64,000 nt of DNA from Zygnema cylindricum (lineage: Eukaryota; Streptophyta; Zygnematophyceae; Zygnematales; Zygnemataceae). The notes below the pieces were generated by a model, which did not search any database, was not told the origin of the DNA, and was given only the letters and a program-made list of their open reading frames with translations. How positions within the stretch are numbered: the stretch's first letter is position 1; each line of letters begins with the position of its first letter. The DNA lies in the NCBI GenBank assembly GCA_037447655.1, contig JBBHKE010003455.1, forward strand, positions 29,453-93,452, given 5' to 3'. This document shows, one piece after another, positions 1 to 10,752 of this stretch. The translations under genes were made by a program, and so were the position numbers.

Positions 1-224
1 CGGCCACATTAAATACATGCTTGTAACATGCTGTACTGGTTTTACAGTTGTGCACATAAAAGACCTAAGCAAAGGCTTTAGGAACCTCTACGGCTTTAGG
101 TTACAGCACCACGTGCACAGTAGGCTACACCGCCGCTGGTATTTGGCGGCTTTGGAAGAAGGCGCTAGAGCCGTAAGAAAGGCCGGCAGGCTAACTTACA
201 GCTAAAGTAAACATCGGCAGTATT
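1..224. other. Left-edge sequence not matched to the 3' LTR
   Basis: No gene is seen. If the two LTRs were equal in length, this stretch should resemble about 5365-5586, but I see no convincing alignment. It may be flanking DNA, a replaced LTR 5' end, or part of another repeat. Confidence 0.5.
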
Positions 225-971
225 TATAAACGCTACATAAACAAAGCGATAGCTTTGGCTAATTCATTAAACGACAACTATATACGGGATACATAGAGTG
301 AGTTACAAAAAACACGGATTACGAGTACGGAGAATAAATAAGTACAGCGCATTTTTTTCGATAGCGAAACAAATACATCGCAAATATTTATGACGGCTAC
401 AAATGAAATCGACATTCAATCGGACGGCCGGAAAGAATGCCGAGATCGCGGAAGAAGGTTTCGGCGGTTTATGGTCGCCGCCACATCGGATGACACGTGC
501 ACCACGACATTGGATTTCGGCATCTCCAAGGATTTCGGAAACGAATCCAGAAAATACACGTGTTGACATTTTGGTCATGTCGTACAATGTTCGTACATAA
601 ATTACACCGGCAGCTGTACCTTTCTGTACGGTACAGTAATATGATTGGTGCCGTACGTCAATAGATAAAGTTGCAGAGAGATAGGACTTAGAAAAATTTG
701 TTAGATAGGACCCTCTCTCCTAAAGAGCTTCTCTGCAAAAGGTCAACTTTGACCCTCCATAACTTACTGCTCAGCGGAGCAAATTCAGAGAAAAAAAAAT
801 CTTTTTGCTATCCACTCAGGGGAGTGTTGCCTTCACAAGGGTGAAGGTGGTCAGAGTTTTTATTTACCACGGTGGCAGTTATTCGTGGTAAAAGAAAAAG
901 GGGTCATGGTTATCCTAGAGGCTTCGTGTAAGCTGCCTACTTTGAGGTCCTATGGAGGTCTCAGAGTTGCA
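225..971 (+). repeat. 5' LTR (matched part)
   Basis: This block aligns colinearly with 5587-6335 and shares long identical stretches, such as the segment around 420-500 and the terminal CTCAGAGTTGCA. It ends with the canonical CA directly before the primer-binding site. Its left border is where similarity stops, not a recognised TG terminus. Confidence 0.85.
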
Positions 972-987
972 GGTTATGGGCCCACCA
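972..987 (+). other. tRNA primer-binding site of half-tRNA type
   Basis: The sequence GGTTATGGGCCCACCA starts at the first base after the LTR. It is the reverse complement of the anticodon stem-loop region of plant initiator tRNA-Met (TGGTGGGCCCATAACC), not of the tRNA 3' end (which would give TGGTATCAGAG). This geometry is known from Drosophila copia, where a cleaved 5' half of initiator tRNA-Met primes reverse transcription. Confidence 0.8.
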
Positions 988-991
988 TCTA

Positions 992-3900
992 GGGTGCCCA
1001 TATTCAATAGAGTTGGCTTCATATACTGGGAAAGTATGATGGCACAAGCTCTATGTGACAAACGGGTTTGGGGAATAGTGAGTGGACGGGTGAGGCGTCC
1101 AATTAGTTTTGGGATACCTCTAGGGTTTACAGGAGGCATATTCACTAGAGATGCATATCCATCTTCAACGGAGGAGAGAAAGGAAGGAGATGTGGTGGAC
1201 AAAGGAAAGGAGAAGGAGACGACCACACCAATTGCAAGTGCTTCGGCATTCATGTCACCTATTCCGAGGAACGAAGAGAATGATACTGATACTTAGGACT
1301 TCAACAATATGGCGGCAAAGCACTTCATCCTCCGCCATCTTACTGAAAGACTCGCATGTCCTCATTTGCAAGTTAAGGGCATCCGATCTTTAGATGGCTC
1401 TCATAGAGATGTACCAAAGTGGTACAATTCAGCAACAACAGTTGGCTGATCAGAAAGTTAAGGAGTATGTATACAAAGGGGAGAAGATGTTGGATTTTTG
1501 CAATGAGCTTGCTACACTTTTCATGGAGCTAGAGAGTGCTAGAATATATTTTAATGAAAAAGAAAAGGTTAACTATCTACTAATGAAGTTACCCGATGAG
1601 TTCGAGAACATAGTCAATCGTGTGTAGGACTTGACGGACTCAAGGTGGATATGGATCTCACTGGTAGGAATGATTCTCGTTTGAGAGATTAAAATTGAGA
1701 TCCGAAGTAGAGGAAAGAGTGGGCAAGCCTTAGTAGCTGGGACCGATTGGAGGAACAAGGATTCTCGGAGACCGGCCAAAAATTACGGAGGGGGGGAGCA
1801 CAAAAATCAGACCGACGAGTTCAGACCAAGGGCTCCCAAAGGTTTATGTCATTTTTGTAAGAAACCAGGGCACTATATGGTGGAGTGCACTAAGCTAACT
1901 GAGCTTTGGTTAAAGGAGGGGCAGACCGACGGAACCCCCATAGGAAAGAAAAAGGCCCTTGTGACACAGGTTCATGAGGTGGAATCCGAAGACGAGGACA
2001 ATGAGCTCCTATTGGATGAGGAGTTGGAAGCGACAAACGAGGAAAAAATTCCACGAAAGCAGAAATGGGCTTTCGGTGGATTAAAAGAAGCAGGCTGGAT
2101 TGTAGATTCAGGTGCCTCCATGCACATGTTTAAGGATAAACACCTGTTCACTAAGATAAGAAAGATTCCTACCGTAGAGATAGATTACGGGGATGGGAGG
2201 ATAGTCACTACTACTCTTGTAGAATCTGTAAATTTGAGGTGTTAGTAGAAGGAAAGACATCCATAGTTAAATTCTCCGATGTATTGTTTATTTCGGAGCT
2301 GAACAAAATCCTCATCTCTACGTTTGTATTAGATGATAAGGGCTTTGATACTAGCACTAGGAAAGTAGTCTTTACTGTTAGTTTTGAGAAGGAAATCTAT
2401 TTCACTGCTGAAAAAGGTAGCCAAGGGATGTTTAGGCTGATTTTAAGCAATGAAGAGAAAAAACTTTATTATGCCGGTGTTCGTGATATAATGATGTGGC
2501 ATAAGAGGCTTGGGCATGTGATTCTAGAAATGCTAGGAGATATGAAAAAGATGGGAGTGGTGGAAGGGATTCAGTTCGGTAAGAGTGAGAATTTAGGTGA
2601 TTGTAGTGGATGTGCTCAAGGTAAAGTACACAGATTACCCTTTCCCAAATCAACCACCTATAAGGGAGAAAAAAATATATATTTAGTACACACATATATT
2701 TGGGGACCGGCCAATGTGCCCTCATCGGGGGGGAAGAGATTTATGATGACTATCACTGATGATTGGTCTCGGTATTCCAAGGTGTATTTTTTGAAAAACA
2801 AGTCCGAAGCTCAGGATTGTTTTAGAAAATATAAAGCATGGAGCGAAAAACACCATGAATCTCCAATCAAGAGAGTAAGGAGAGACAATGGTGGAGACTA
2901 TACTTCTAACTAGTTTGAGGATTTTCTGAGGGAGATGGAGTTCAACACCAAAAGACAGTTCCAAAAAACTTGGAACAGAATAGGGTAGCTAAACGATTAA
3001 ATAGGACACTAAGTGATATTGCTAGAAGTATCTTGTCGGATAAGAAGATAGGAAAAAGGTTTTGGGGAGAAGCAATGAACTGTGCTAATTACCTCAAAAA
3101 TAGAGTTCTTACCTCAGTTATAAAAGATCAAACACCTTATGAGAGATGGACCGGCCGAAAACCAGACATATCTCACTTAAAGGTTTTTGGCACTCAAGTA
3201 TTCAGTCTAGATACAGATCGGTCTGATTGGAAGCTAGATCCTAAAGGAAAACCGAGATACTTATTAGGATATGATGAGGATGTTAAATGATATAGAGTTT
3301 GCGATCTAAAATGGGAAGATATAATCTTAGTAAAGCATCTAGTAGTTATGGATGAAGGAAAGTCTGAGGATCCCTTCAAGTATACAAAGTTAGTAAAAAT
3401 TAGATTTGAGTCAGAAAATTCCGATGACTTTGAGCTTCCTAACTATCCAAGTTTTAGAGAAGATGACATTCTTGCAGGTAGAAATCAGACCGAAATGGAC
3501 TCGGCTGTGGAAACTCTATTGACAACTCTACCCGAAGCGGAAGATGTGGTGGAAATTGATTCGGAATCAATGGATAGGGGAGAAGCCGAGATTTTTCGGA
3601 AGACCCCACGATAACCATCTATTCCGGCAACAGATTTTGAGAGGGGAAGGAGAAGTAGCAAAAGATTGCAAGAAAAACAGGTTAAAAACAAGGTAGCAAA
3701 ACTATCGCATCAAGATGAACCTCAAACTTATGGAGAGGCGATGACTTTTCTAGAAAGGAAGCGGTGGAAGACAACCATCAATGAGGAGATGGCCTCAATT
3801 ATGGCAGCCGATACTTGGGAGCTGGTGGACTGTCCACCTAACCGAAAACCAATCGGTTGTAAGTGGGTTATCAAATTAAAACTGAACCCGGATAACACCA

Positions 3901-5250
3901 TTGAGAGTTACAAAGCCCGATTAGTGCAAAAAGGATTTACACAGAAAGAAGGAATCGACTACGAGGAAACTTTTGCCCCGGTCGTCGGATTTCACTCCGT
4001 CCGCAAACTTCCTAGTATGGCACCAGCGGCAGACATGGAGGTGCACCAGATTTACATCAAGACAACATTTTTGCAAGGAGAATTGGAAGAGGAGATCTTC
4101 ATGCGATAACCCGAAGGATTTGTGGTTTGAAACAGGCGCCTCGACAGTGGAATAAGAAGCTTGATGAGTTTCTTACCGGTATGGGATATATCTGGATCAG
4201 CTCAGATCACTCAATCTATGTTTTCGAAGTTGAGGAAGGTTTTAGATTTATTGCAATTTATGTTGATGATTTGCTTGTTTTAAGTAAATCAATGGAAAAA
4301 ATTAATAAACTGAAAACCGATCTCAAGGGGAGATTTGAAATGAAGGATATGGGGGAAGCAAAATATATTTTGGGAATTCAAGTAGAGAGAGACCGAAAAA
4401 GAAAGATTATAAGATTGACTCAAAAAGAAGCAATAGGAACATGCTTCAAAAATTTCAAATGGATAAAGCTAATAGTTGTACAACTCCAATAGAGTTGAAG
4501 AAGGGAAGTGAGGAGAGTGAGGAAGGAGTCATAGTCTTAGACGAGGAATTATCTCCTGAAGAACAGAAGTTCATGCAGACTATTCATTACAGGCAAGTAG
4601 TGGGAAGTCTAATCTATTTTATGAATTGTACTCGGTCGGATTTAGCTGCAGCTGTAGGAGTCCTGAGTAGAAGTTTAAATGCTCCCACTAAGAAGGATTG
4701 GGAGGCATCTAAGAGAGTCATTAGATATTTGATAGGAACTTGGGATCTATGGTTGCATTTGGGTCGGGAGAATACTGACATCACTACTTGGAGTGATGCT
4801 AGTTATGGTGATGCTCCGATGAGGAGATGTACTTCTGGATATGTATTATATATGGGTGATAGGGCTTGCTGTTAGAGTAGCAAACAGCAAAAGGTTATTG
4901 CTTAGTCCACTATGGAGGCTGAGTATATGGCCTCTTGCTCTGATGCAAAAGAATTGATGTGGGTCAAGTCTTTGCTTGGTGAGCTTGGTCACCTTAAGAG
5001 TGGTGTGCAGAAAATATTTTGTGATAATCAGGCAGCGATCGCTATTTCTGCCAATCCTAAACATCATTTTAAAGCCAAACACATTGACATTATACTCAGC
5101 TTTGATGGAGAGAAAGTAGAAAACAAAATAATCAGTTTAGAGAACCGACCAGATAGCGAAATGGTAGCATATATGATGACCAAACCTGTGCCTTCCCCTA
5201 AGCTATTTTTTTACAAGGAGAAGTGTGGTCTGAAATTAAAGAGTGACTAG
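992..5250 (+). pseudogene. Broken copia gag-pol polyprotein
   Basis: The remnants lie in three frames and are interrupted by stops. A gag N-terminal motif (IYWESMMAQALCDK...VWGIVSG) is near 1010-1080 and a gag middle domain is at 1394-1624. A CCHC knuckle (CHFCKKPGHYMVEC) is near 1848-1890 and a protease active site (WIVDSGAS) near 2096-2120. The integrase HHCC finger (HKRLGH...CSGC) is at about 2500-2610 and the integrase core at 2700-3040. Reverse transcriptase carries YVDD near 4258-4270, and RNase H remnants are at 4780-5000. In the integrase core the first Asp is Tyr (VHTYIWGP) and the catalytic Glu is Lys (VAKRLNR), and a TAG follows the second Asp motif. The reading frame changes at about 1627, 2245, 2913, 3290, 4110 and 4490. 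It cannot make an active polyprotein. Confidence 0.9.
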
Positions 5251-5263
5251 AAAATAAGGGGAG
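5251..5263 (+). other. Polypurine tract of the copia element
   Basis: A run of purines broken by a single T (AAAATAAGGGGAG) lies directly before the TG that opens the 3' LTR and just after the last coding remnant, which is the expected plus-strand priming site. Confidence 0.7.
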
Positions 5264-6335
5264 TGTAGAAATTGATGGTTCTTTTAGTATTTTCTAGGTC
5301 TAAAATAAAGTGCAGAAAAGGAAGCCGAGGCAGTCTGTCTCTAACTTCTCTCTCGAACTCCCACCCTTGTTGCTGTCACTGAGAAGTTGGAGAGGAAGCT
5401 AGTGCCATAGCTGCCTATGCTATCCAGAGATATGCGAGTTAATATAGTAGTTGATTTACTAAAAGGAAAAGCTGTCGCTTACAGGGTTTGATCCTGGCAC
5501 CTACGGATAGGTAATGCCGCCGGTTGTCGGTAGCCTCATCCATTTTGTCTAAGATTAGTGGTAGAAGATATAGGGTCTAATAAATATATAAACGTTAACA
5601 TATAGGCTAATTCATTTAACGATAACTCTATACGGGATACATAGAGTGAGTTATAAAAATTACGGATTACGAGTACGGAGAATAAACAAGTACCGCGCAT
5701 TTGTTTCGATAGCGAAACACATACATCGCAAATATTTATGACTCCTACGATTGAAATCGACATTCAATCGGACGGCCGGAAAGAAAGCCGAGATCGCGGA
5801 AGAAGATTTTGGTGGTTTATGGTCGCCGCCACAAAGGATGACACGTGGCACCACGACATTGGATTTTGGTATCTCAAGGGATTATAGAAACGAATCGAAA
5901 AAAGACACGTGTCGACATTTTGGTCATGTCGTACAATATTCGTACATAAAGTACACGGGCAGCTGTACTTTCTGTATGGTACAGTAATATGATTGGTGCC
6001 GTACGTCAGTAGATAGAGTTTCAAAGAGATAGGACTTAGAAAAATTTGGTTGATAGGACCCTCTCTCCTAGAGAGCTTCCGTACAAAAGGTCAACTTTGA
6101 CCCACCATAACTTACTGCTCAGGGGAGCAAATTCAGAAAAAAAATTGTTTTTGCTATCGACTCAGGGGAGTCTTGCCTTCACAAGGGTGAAGGTGGTGAG
6201 AGTTTTTGTTTGCCACGGTGGTAGTTATTCGTGCTGAAAGAGAAAGGGGTCAGGGTTATCCTAGAGGCTTCATGTGAGTTGCCTACTCTGAGGTCCTATG
6301 GAGGTCTGAGGTCCTATGGAGGTCTCAGAGTTGCA
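5264..6335 (+). repeat. 3' LTR
   Basis: It starts TGTAGAAATT after the polypurine tract and ends TTGCA. The part from about 5587 matches the 5' LTR; the first 320 bases have no visible match in the window. An 18-base direct duplication (6288-6305 and 6306-6323) is present here but single in the 5' copy. Confidence 0.8.
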
Positions 6336-7050
6336 GTTTCATACATGTAAAGTAGACTTGACATAGGCTAGTTTCGTTTGGGCCTAGCGTAGCTTCTACT
6401 TAGTCTATTTTTCAGACTTAGAATTTCTAGCTTTTTGACAAGAATTATCTCTTGGCGGCAGAGTTGTTTTCTTGCTTCCTCCTTGCCACCGATTGCCCAC
6501 TATTTCCTTTTCTTCTTGTTAGCCAGCGATAGATGCTAGTTTGCGTACGGATTTTTCTCTACTTGTGTTCTGCCTCGTTTTTAGTCCACACGGCTTCTAC
6601 CAAGTCTGGATTGTTTTCCTCCAAATTTGTCTTTTTGGCGATTGTTGGAGTGGAGGCTTGAGGCGTGGCATCTTGTATTGGGCTGTGCCGTTTTCCGGAT
6701 TGCTAGAGGGTTTGTTTGAGTGTATTTTTTTGTGTGGCATTTCGGTTGTCTTGTAATAGTGCTTTTTTTACCAATCCGAATTTCTTGGTTTGGTTAGAAG
6801 TGTTTATTTTGCTTCGTTGCTTTCCTATGAGATAACTCTTGTAAAGAATACGTTGAAGGCCCAAAAAACCTAATGGCTACCTTGTGGCTTAGTATTATAG
6901 GGGTCACTTCACGCTACGGGAGTATTCTTCCCTTTTATTCCTTTGGTCATCTTCACCTTTATTCTTTTGCATGTTGTATATACATTTTTCCCTTCTCATT
7001 CATTTTCGTTTGTATATATGTCTGGAGCATGACTTTGTTGGTTAGGATGC
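6336..7050. other. Gene-free spacer, T-rich
   Basis: There is no recognisable coding, RNA or terminal-repeat signal. It separates the copia LTR from the hAT remnant and may include the degenerate 5' part of the hAT element. Confidence 0.4.
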
Positions 7051-9356
7051 ATGTTCGCTCTTGCTTTTCTCTCATGCACGACAACCATGAGAAACCGCCT
7101 TCTCTCCGAGACGAAAGCAACGATCACTAGTGAATTGGCAAGCTACTTGGAGACCATAAAAATCACTGGTGCCTTTATCACATCAGACGGTTCGACGGTT
7201 GTTGATGATACACTTCTCCTGAACATTTTAGCTGTCACCCCCAAAGGTGACATGTTTCTCAAGGCGGAAGACACTCGAGGGAAAGCCAAGGATGGTGAAT
7301 ATGTTTGACTAGTGTTAGAGAAAAGAGTTCTTGCGGTGGGGGTTAAGCATGTGGTACAAGTTGTGACAGATTCTACCCTTGTGAACAATGCTGCCGCCTC
7401 GATGCTAATGGAAAATTATCTTTCCATCAAGTAGACGCCATGCGCTGCCCACGTATTGGACCTAATCTTCGAGGATTGGGGAAAATTATCATTTATTTCA
7501 ACACCTCTCTGAAAGGCGATGAAGGTGTTGAAATTTATCATGAATCATCACGTGATTGCAGCCTTGTTTCACAAAATATCCAAACTTAGGATTTTGAAAC
7601 CTGGAGAGACCACGTTTGCAACAAATTTTATCATGCTATAGAGGTTTTACAAGTGAAGGATAACTTAGAGATATTGATGTTTGATGATGCTTATAAACAA
7701 TGGTAGTTGGAGTCTACATACAAGTTAGAGGGTGTGAAGATTAAAGGCTTTATCATGAACCCTGAGTTTTGGACAAGAGTGACAGAGGCTGTGACAGTTA
7801 CACAACCTGTAGTGCGACTGATGAGGGAGTGCGACAAATGGAGCCCAAATGCTGGGAAGGTTTATCATGGTCTTTACACTATTGGGGAACTTTTAGTGAA
7901 GTTTTCTAACAATGGAGGAGCGCAAAATTACGAAGGGCCTGCAGATTCTGGAGAAGCTGAAGGTGTATTTCATCGCCAGATGGGAGATGGCACATAGCTC
8001 AATATATGCTGCCGACTTTGTACTCGATCCCGAGTACCAAAGTGATGAGTATGATTTGTTGTTATACAACCACTAGAGCAGGTGGAGCAGCAGCAGTAGT
8101 AGTAGAAGTAGACATAATTCACCACATAAGCTTACCAAGAATCGTATCAAGCAACTATTTTCTACAACTCAATAAAGTTGACACAATGGTCCGAACTGCT
8201 TCAAACTATATGAGAGTATAGTGTATCACAAATTCTAACAACTCCCAAAGTTTCAGCACAATTGATCCAACACACACCAAGATATGCAACTCAGAAGTTT
8301 CCCAAAAACAATTTGCAGATTACACTCTCGAAGTCTGGATACATAAAATGTTCTATAAAGTGTTCCTAAAAGATACGTCCAAAAGAACTAAACTGCCACT
8401 AAGGTCTAAGTGCTCCTAATCACGCTAAAACTAATCTATCATTGTACAATAAATATTGATGAGAATCATATACAGGTGATTTGTTCAAATACTTGTCGTC
8501 TGGCTTAGTGACAATTGTCTGGGTACGTCCATTCGGCTATTGCAGAACATCTGTCAGCAAGTTAATTAATTATTCCCTTATGAATCTCGTCCGTTGACTT
8601 GATTTATAGCAACCTTAGCAGGGCAGATTCCTGATCACATTCAAATATCCGCAGCTTCGTAGCAGCTGCGTTGTCCCTTACCAAAAACAGCCGCAGCAGC
8701 GTTTGTCTTGTTGTGTAGCAACTGCGTTGTCGTGTACCAAAATATCCACAGTTGCGTTTGTCCCGTTGTGTCACATGCTGCGTTCGTCCGTACGGACCAT
8801 ATCAAAAATAATCGCAATTGCGTTTGTTCTATCTGCGTCGCAGTTGCGTTGTTCCAATACTGGTGTCAGTACCATAAAAATAAAAGTGCACTATGCTTCA
8901 AGTGACGACGCGTGTCCCTATAGATCTATTTTCCCGCTGTCGTATAAATGTTTTGAGACTTAAAGCTTTTAAAAAACAACATGATCAACTTTCAAATGTG
9001 ATAATAATGGAAGGTTTCCAAATAATGCTTGATAGGATGTTTCCTGATGTGGCGGACTAAGCTGCGGCCTACTATGAGTTGTCTAAGTATAAAGGTTATG
9101 AGCATATTTGGGAGGGAGGTGACAAAGAGTTGTGCTAAGTAGATGCTAGACTGGAAGTGTTGGCAACAGTTTGGGGATGTCGCCCCTATTTTACAAAAAG
9201 TAGCAATTAGGATCTTTGCACAATGCACGGTTGCCAACTCATGTGAGAGGAATTGGTCAACCTATAACCATATTCACTCTAAGTAAAGGAACAGGTTGAC
9301 AACTAAGAGATCCAAAGATTTGGTTTGGGCTTTTAGCAATCTCAGATCATAACAGA
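7051..9356 (+). pseudogene. Broken hAT-superfamily transposase
   Basis: Fragments match plant hAT transposases of the DUF659 plus C-terminal dimerisation type. Around 7150-7290 is a block like 'G..I.SDG.T...LLN.L...PKG..FLK', with Trp replaced by Ser after SDG. At 7340-7480 is KHVVQVVTD and, after a stop, TPCAAHVLDL. At 7750-7860 is an FW..V......P.V..LRE block. At 7980-8040 is RWEMAHSSIYAADFVL followed by DPEY. The C-terminal dimerisation segment (SCERNWSTYNHIHSK, then a stop, then RNRLTTKRSKDLVW) lies at 9218-9330. Several frameshifts and in-frame stops break it, and about 900 bases with no hAT similarity separate the RW and C-terminal blocks. No BED zinc finger or terminal inverted repeat was found. 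Confidence 0.8.
8061..8970. repeat. Insert splitting the hAT remnant, with CAGC/GCAACTGCG repeats
   Basis: hAT similarity stops near 8060 and resumes near 8975. The stretch holds several imperfect copies of a motif like GCAACTGCGTTGTC plus TACCAAAA (about 8650-8860). Related words occur again near 9705-9785. Origin unknown; it could be a secondary insertion or a diverged intron. Confidence 0.45.
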
Positions 9357-10031
9357 ACACCAAGGATGTTAGTTATGAAGCGAAAATGGTAGTTGGGAGG
9401 AAGAAGATGGGGAGGTAGGGGAAGAGGAGTTTGATGAAGACATGTTTGACGTAGATTTGGAGTAAAGAGGGATAGGGGAGATATATATATTCACAACGTG
9501 CAATGAGTTGACATATTTTTAATGTGAGAATTAAACCATATCGCTGCCATTAATACAAAGTTTGTTTTTTTTTGCTGGAATGTGAACTTTTTCATTTTTG
9601 ATTGTGGACATGGTTTTTTTTATCGTTGACATTTTTTAACAAAGCCATGTTGTACCAACAATGAGCCAGTCTGGTTGATAAAATTAAAAAAATTAAATCA
9701 CATCTTGTTGCGTTGCTATGCTGCCATGCTGCGCTAGACATCCCAACTGCGCTGTTTGAACATCGCAGCCTTAGCAGCTGCTCTATTCTACCCTCAACCC
9801 ACTAAGTCGTTGTAACCCTGTTACAAGCCACCTGAAAGTTTGGATGCTGGTTCAACGACGAGGCAGTCTAGTCGCTCGTTATGGTCGCTGGATTGGTGCA
9901 CGTTTCAGTTTTTATGGTTTTGAATATTTAAATATTTTAATTAGAAAAGTACAAAAAGTACGAATTTTACTCCGAATTTGATAAAGTTTGAAATTGTTTT
10001 ATAAGCACTCTACGTAGTATTCTTAAGTTTA
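9357..10031. other. Gene-free AT-rich spacer
   Basis: No gene is seen. A GCTGCG/GCTATGCTGCC stretch near 9710-9785 resembles the repeat inside the hAT remnant. Confidence 0.4.
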
Positions 10032-10752
10032 GGGTGAAGTTCCATTAGGATATTCTGTAATTGTACGGCCAACATTACAGAAGGCTTCAATTTGAACAAA
10101 GTTCCATTGCGTAGAGTTTGTAATCCACGTGCTCGAAATTGAGTGGTACCACGTAAGTCAATATCGGATATTGAAAATCGTGAATGATTTTCAAACCGAC
10201 CAGAAAATCTTCATTTGCGTACCATGCATGTTCTTACCAGGTCATCGTGCAACACAACTTTTGTACTCTTTGCAAACGCCTTATCAAGTACCACCTCATT
10301 TTTTTAGGGTTCCGCGTGACGAATGAGCGTTGTCAGAAATAGTGTGACGAATGGGCGCTAACAAAAATAGCGTGACGAAACTGCGTTACGAGATTTCGTT
10401 TGTATTTTTTGTTGTGGTTTTGAATGCGTATATCATGTGGGAAATTTTTTGATTTCCGTTGGTTGCTATATTGACACGTATGCTCATTATCCAACCGTGT
10501 CGCGGCTCAAATTTTTCTGTAATTGGTGATGTAACTAGCGAGGTACATCACCAATTACAGAAAATTTCGAAGCGCATGCTTCGCGAAAAAATATCCAGCG
10601 GTCATTGTTAACTCCCATACTTTTGGAGAATATTGAAAAGATTCTCGGTAATGTTGCTTTCTTCATAAAAACAAAATTAGAGGTACGGTGTAGTACGGAG
10701 AGGTCCGAATTTTTGTAAACAACCTCACTTTTTGTCTAATGGAACTTCACCC
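10032..10752. mobile_element. PIF/Harbinger-like non-autonomous element
   Basis: Perfect 17-base terminal inverted repeats (GGGTGAAGTTCCATTAG at 10032-10048 and its complement at 10736-10752) are each flanked by TTA. A GGG-starting terminus with a TWA target duplication is the PIF/Harbinger (Tourist) signature. There is no transposase ORF inside. A second perfect hairpin lies within it. Confidence 0.75.
10513..10564. repeat. Internal perfect hairpin of the Harbinger-like element
   Basis: Two 21-base arms (10513-10533 and 10544-10564), perfect complements around a 10-base loop. One arm reads TTTTCTGTAATTGGTGATGT followed by A. Confidence 0.85.

Larger units (their letters stand above)
225..6335 (+). 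mobile_element. Decayed Ty1/copia LTR retrotransposon
   Basis: Two direct repeats (225-971 and about 5587-6335) flank an internal region with a primer-binding site at 972, a polypurine tract at 5251-5263 and gag, protease, integrase, reverse transcriptase and RNase H remnants in that order. Integrase before reverse transcriptase is the Ty1/copia (Pseudoviridae) order. Both LTR copies end in TTGCA. They differ at many positions, and the coding region has several frameshifts and stops, so the insertion is old and not autonomous. The 3' LTR extends upstream to a TG at 5264, while the 5' copy lacks a matching first 320 bases or so, so the true left end is uncertain and no target-site duplication can be confirmed. 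Confidence 0.9.

Noticed and set aside
5484-5525. GGTTTGATCCTGGC resembling the start of bacterial 16S rRNA or a tRNA B box
   Set aside because: It is a short match only. The following sequence does not continue as rRNA, no tRNA cloverleaf forms, and it lies in the 3' LTR.
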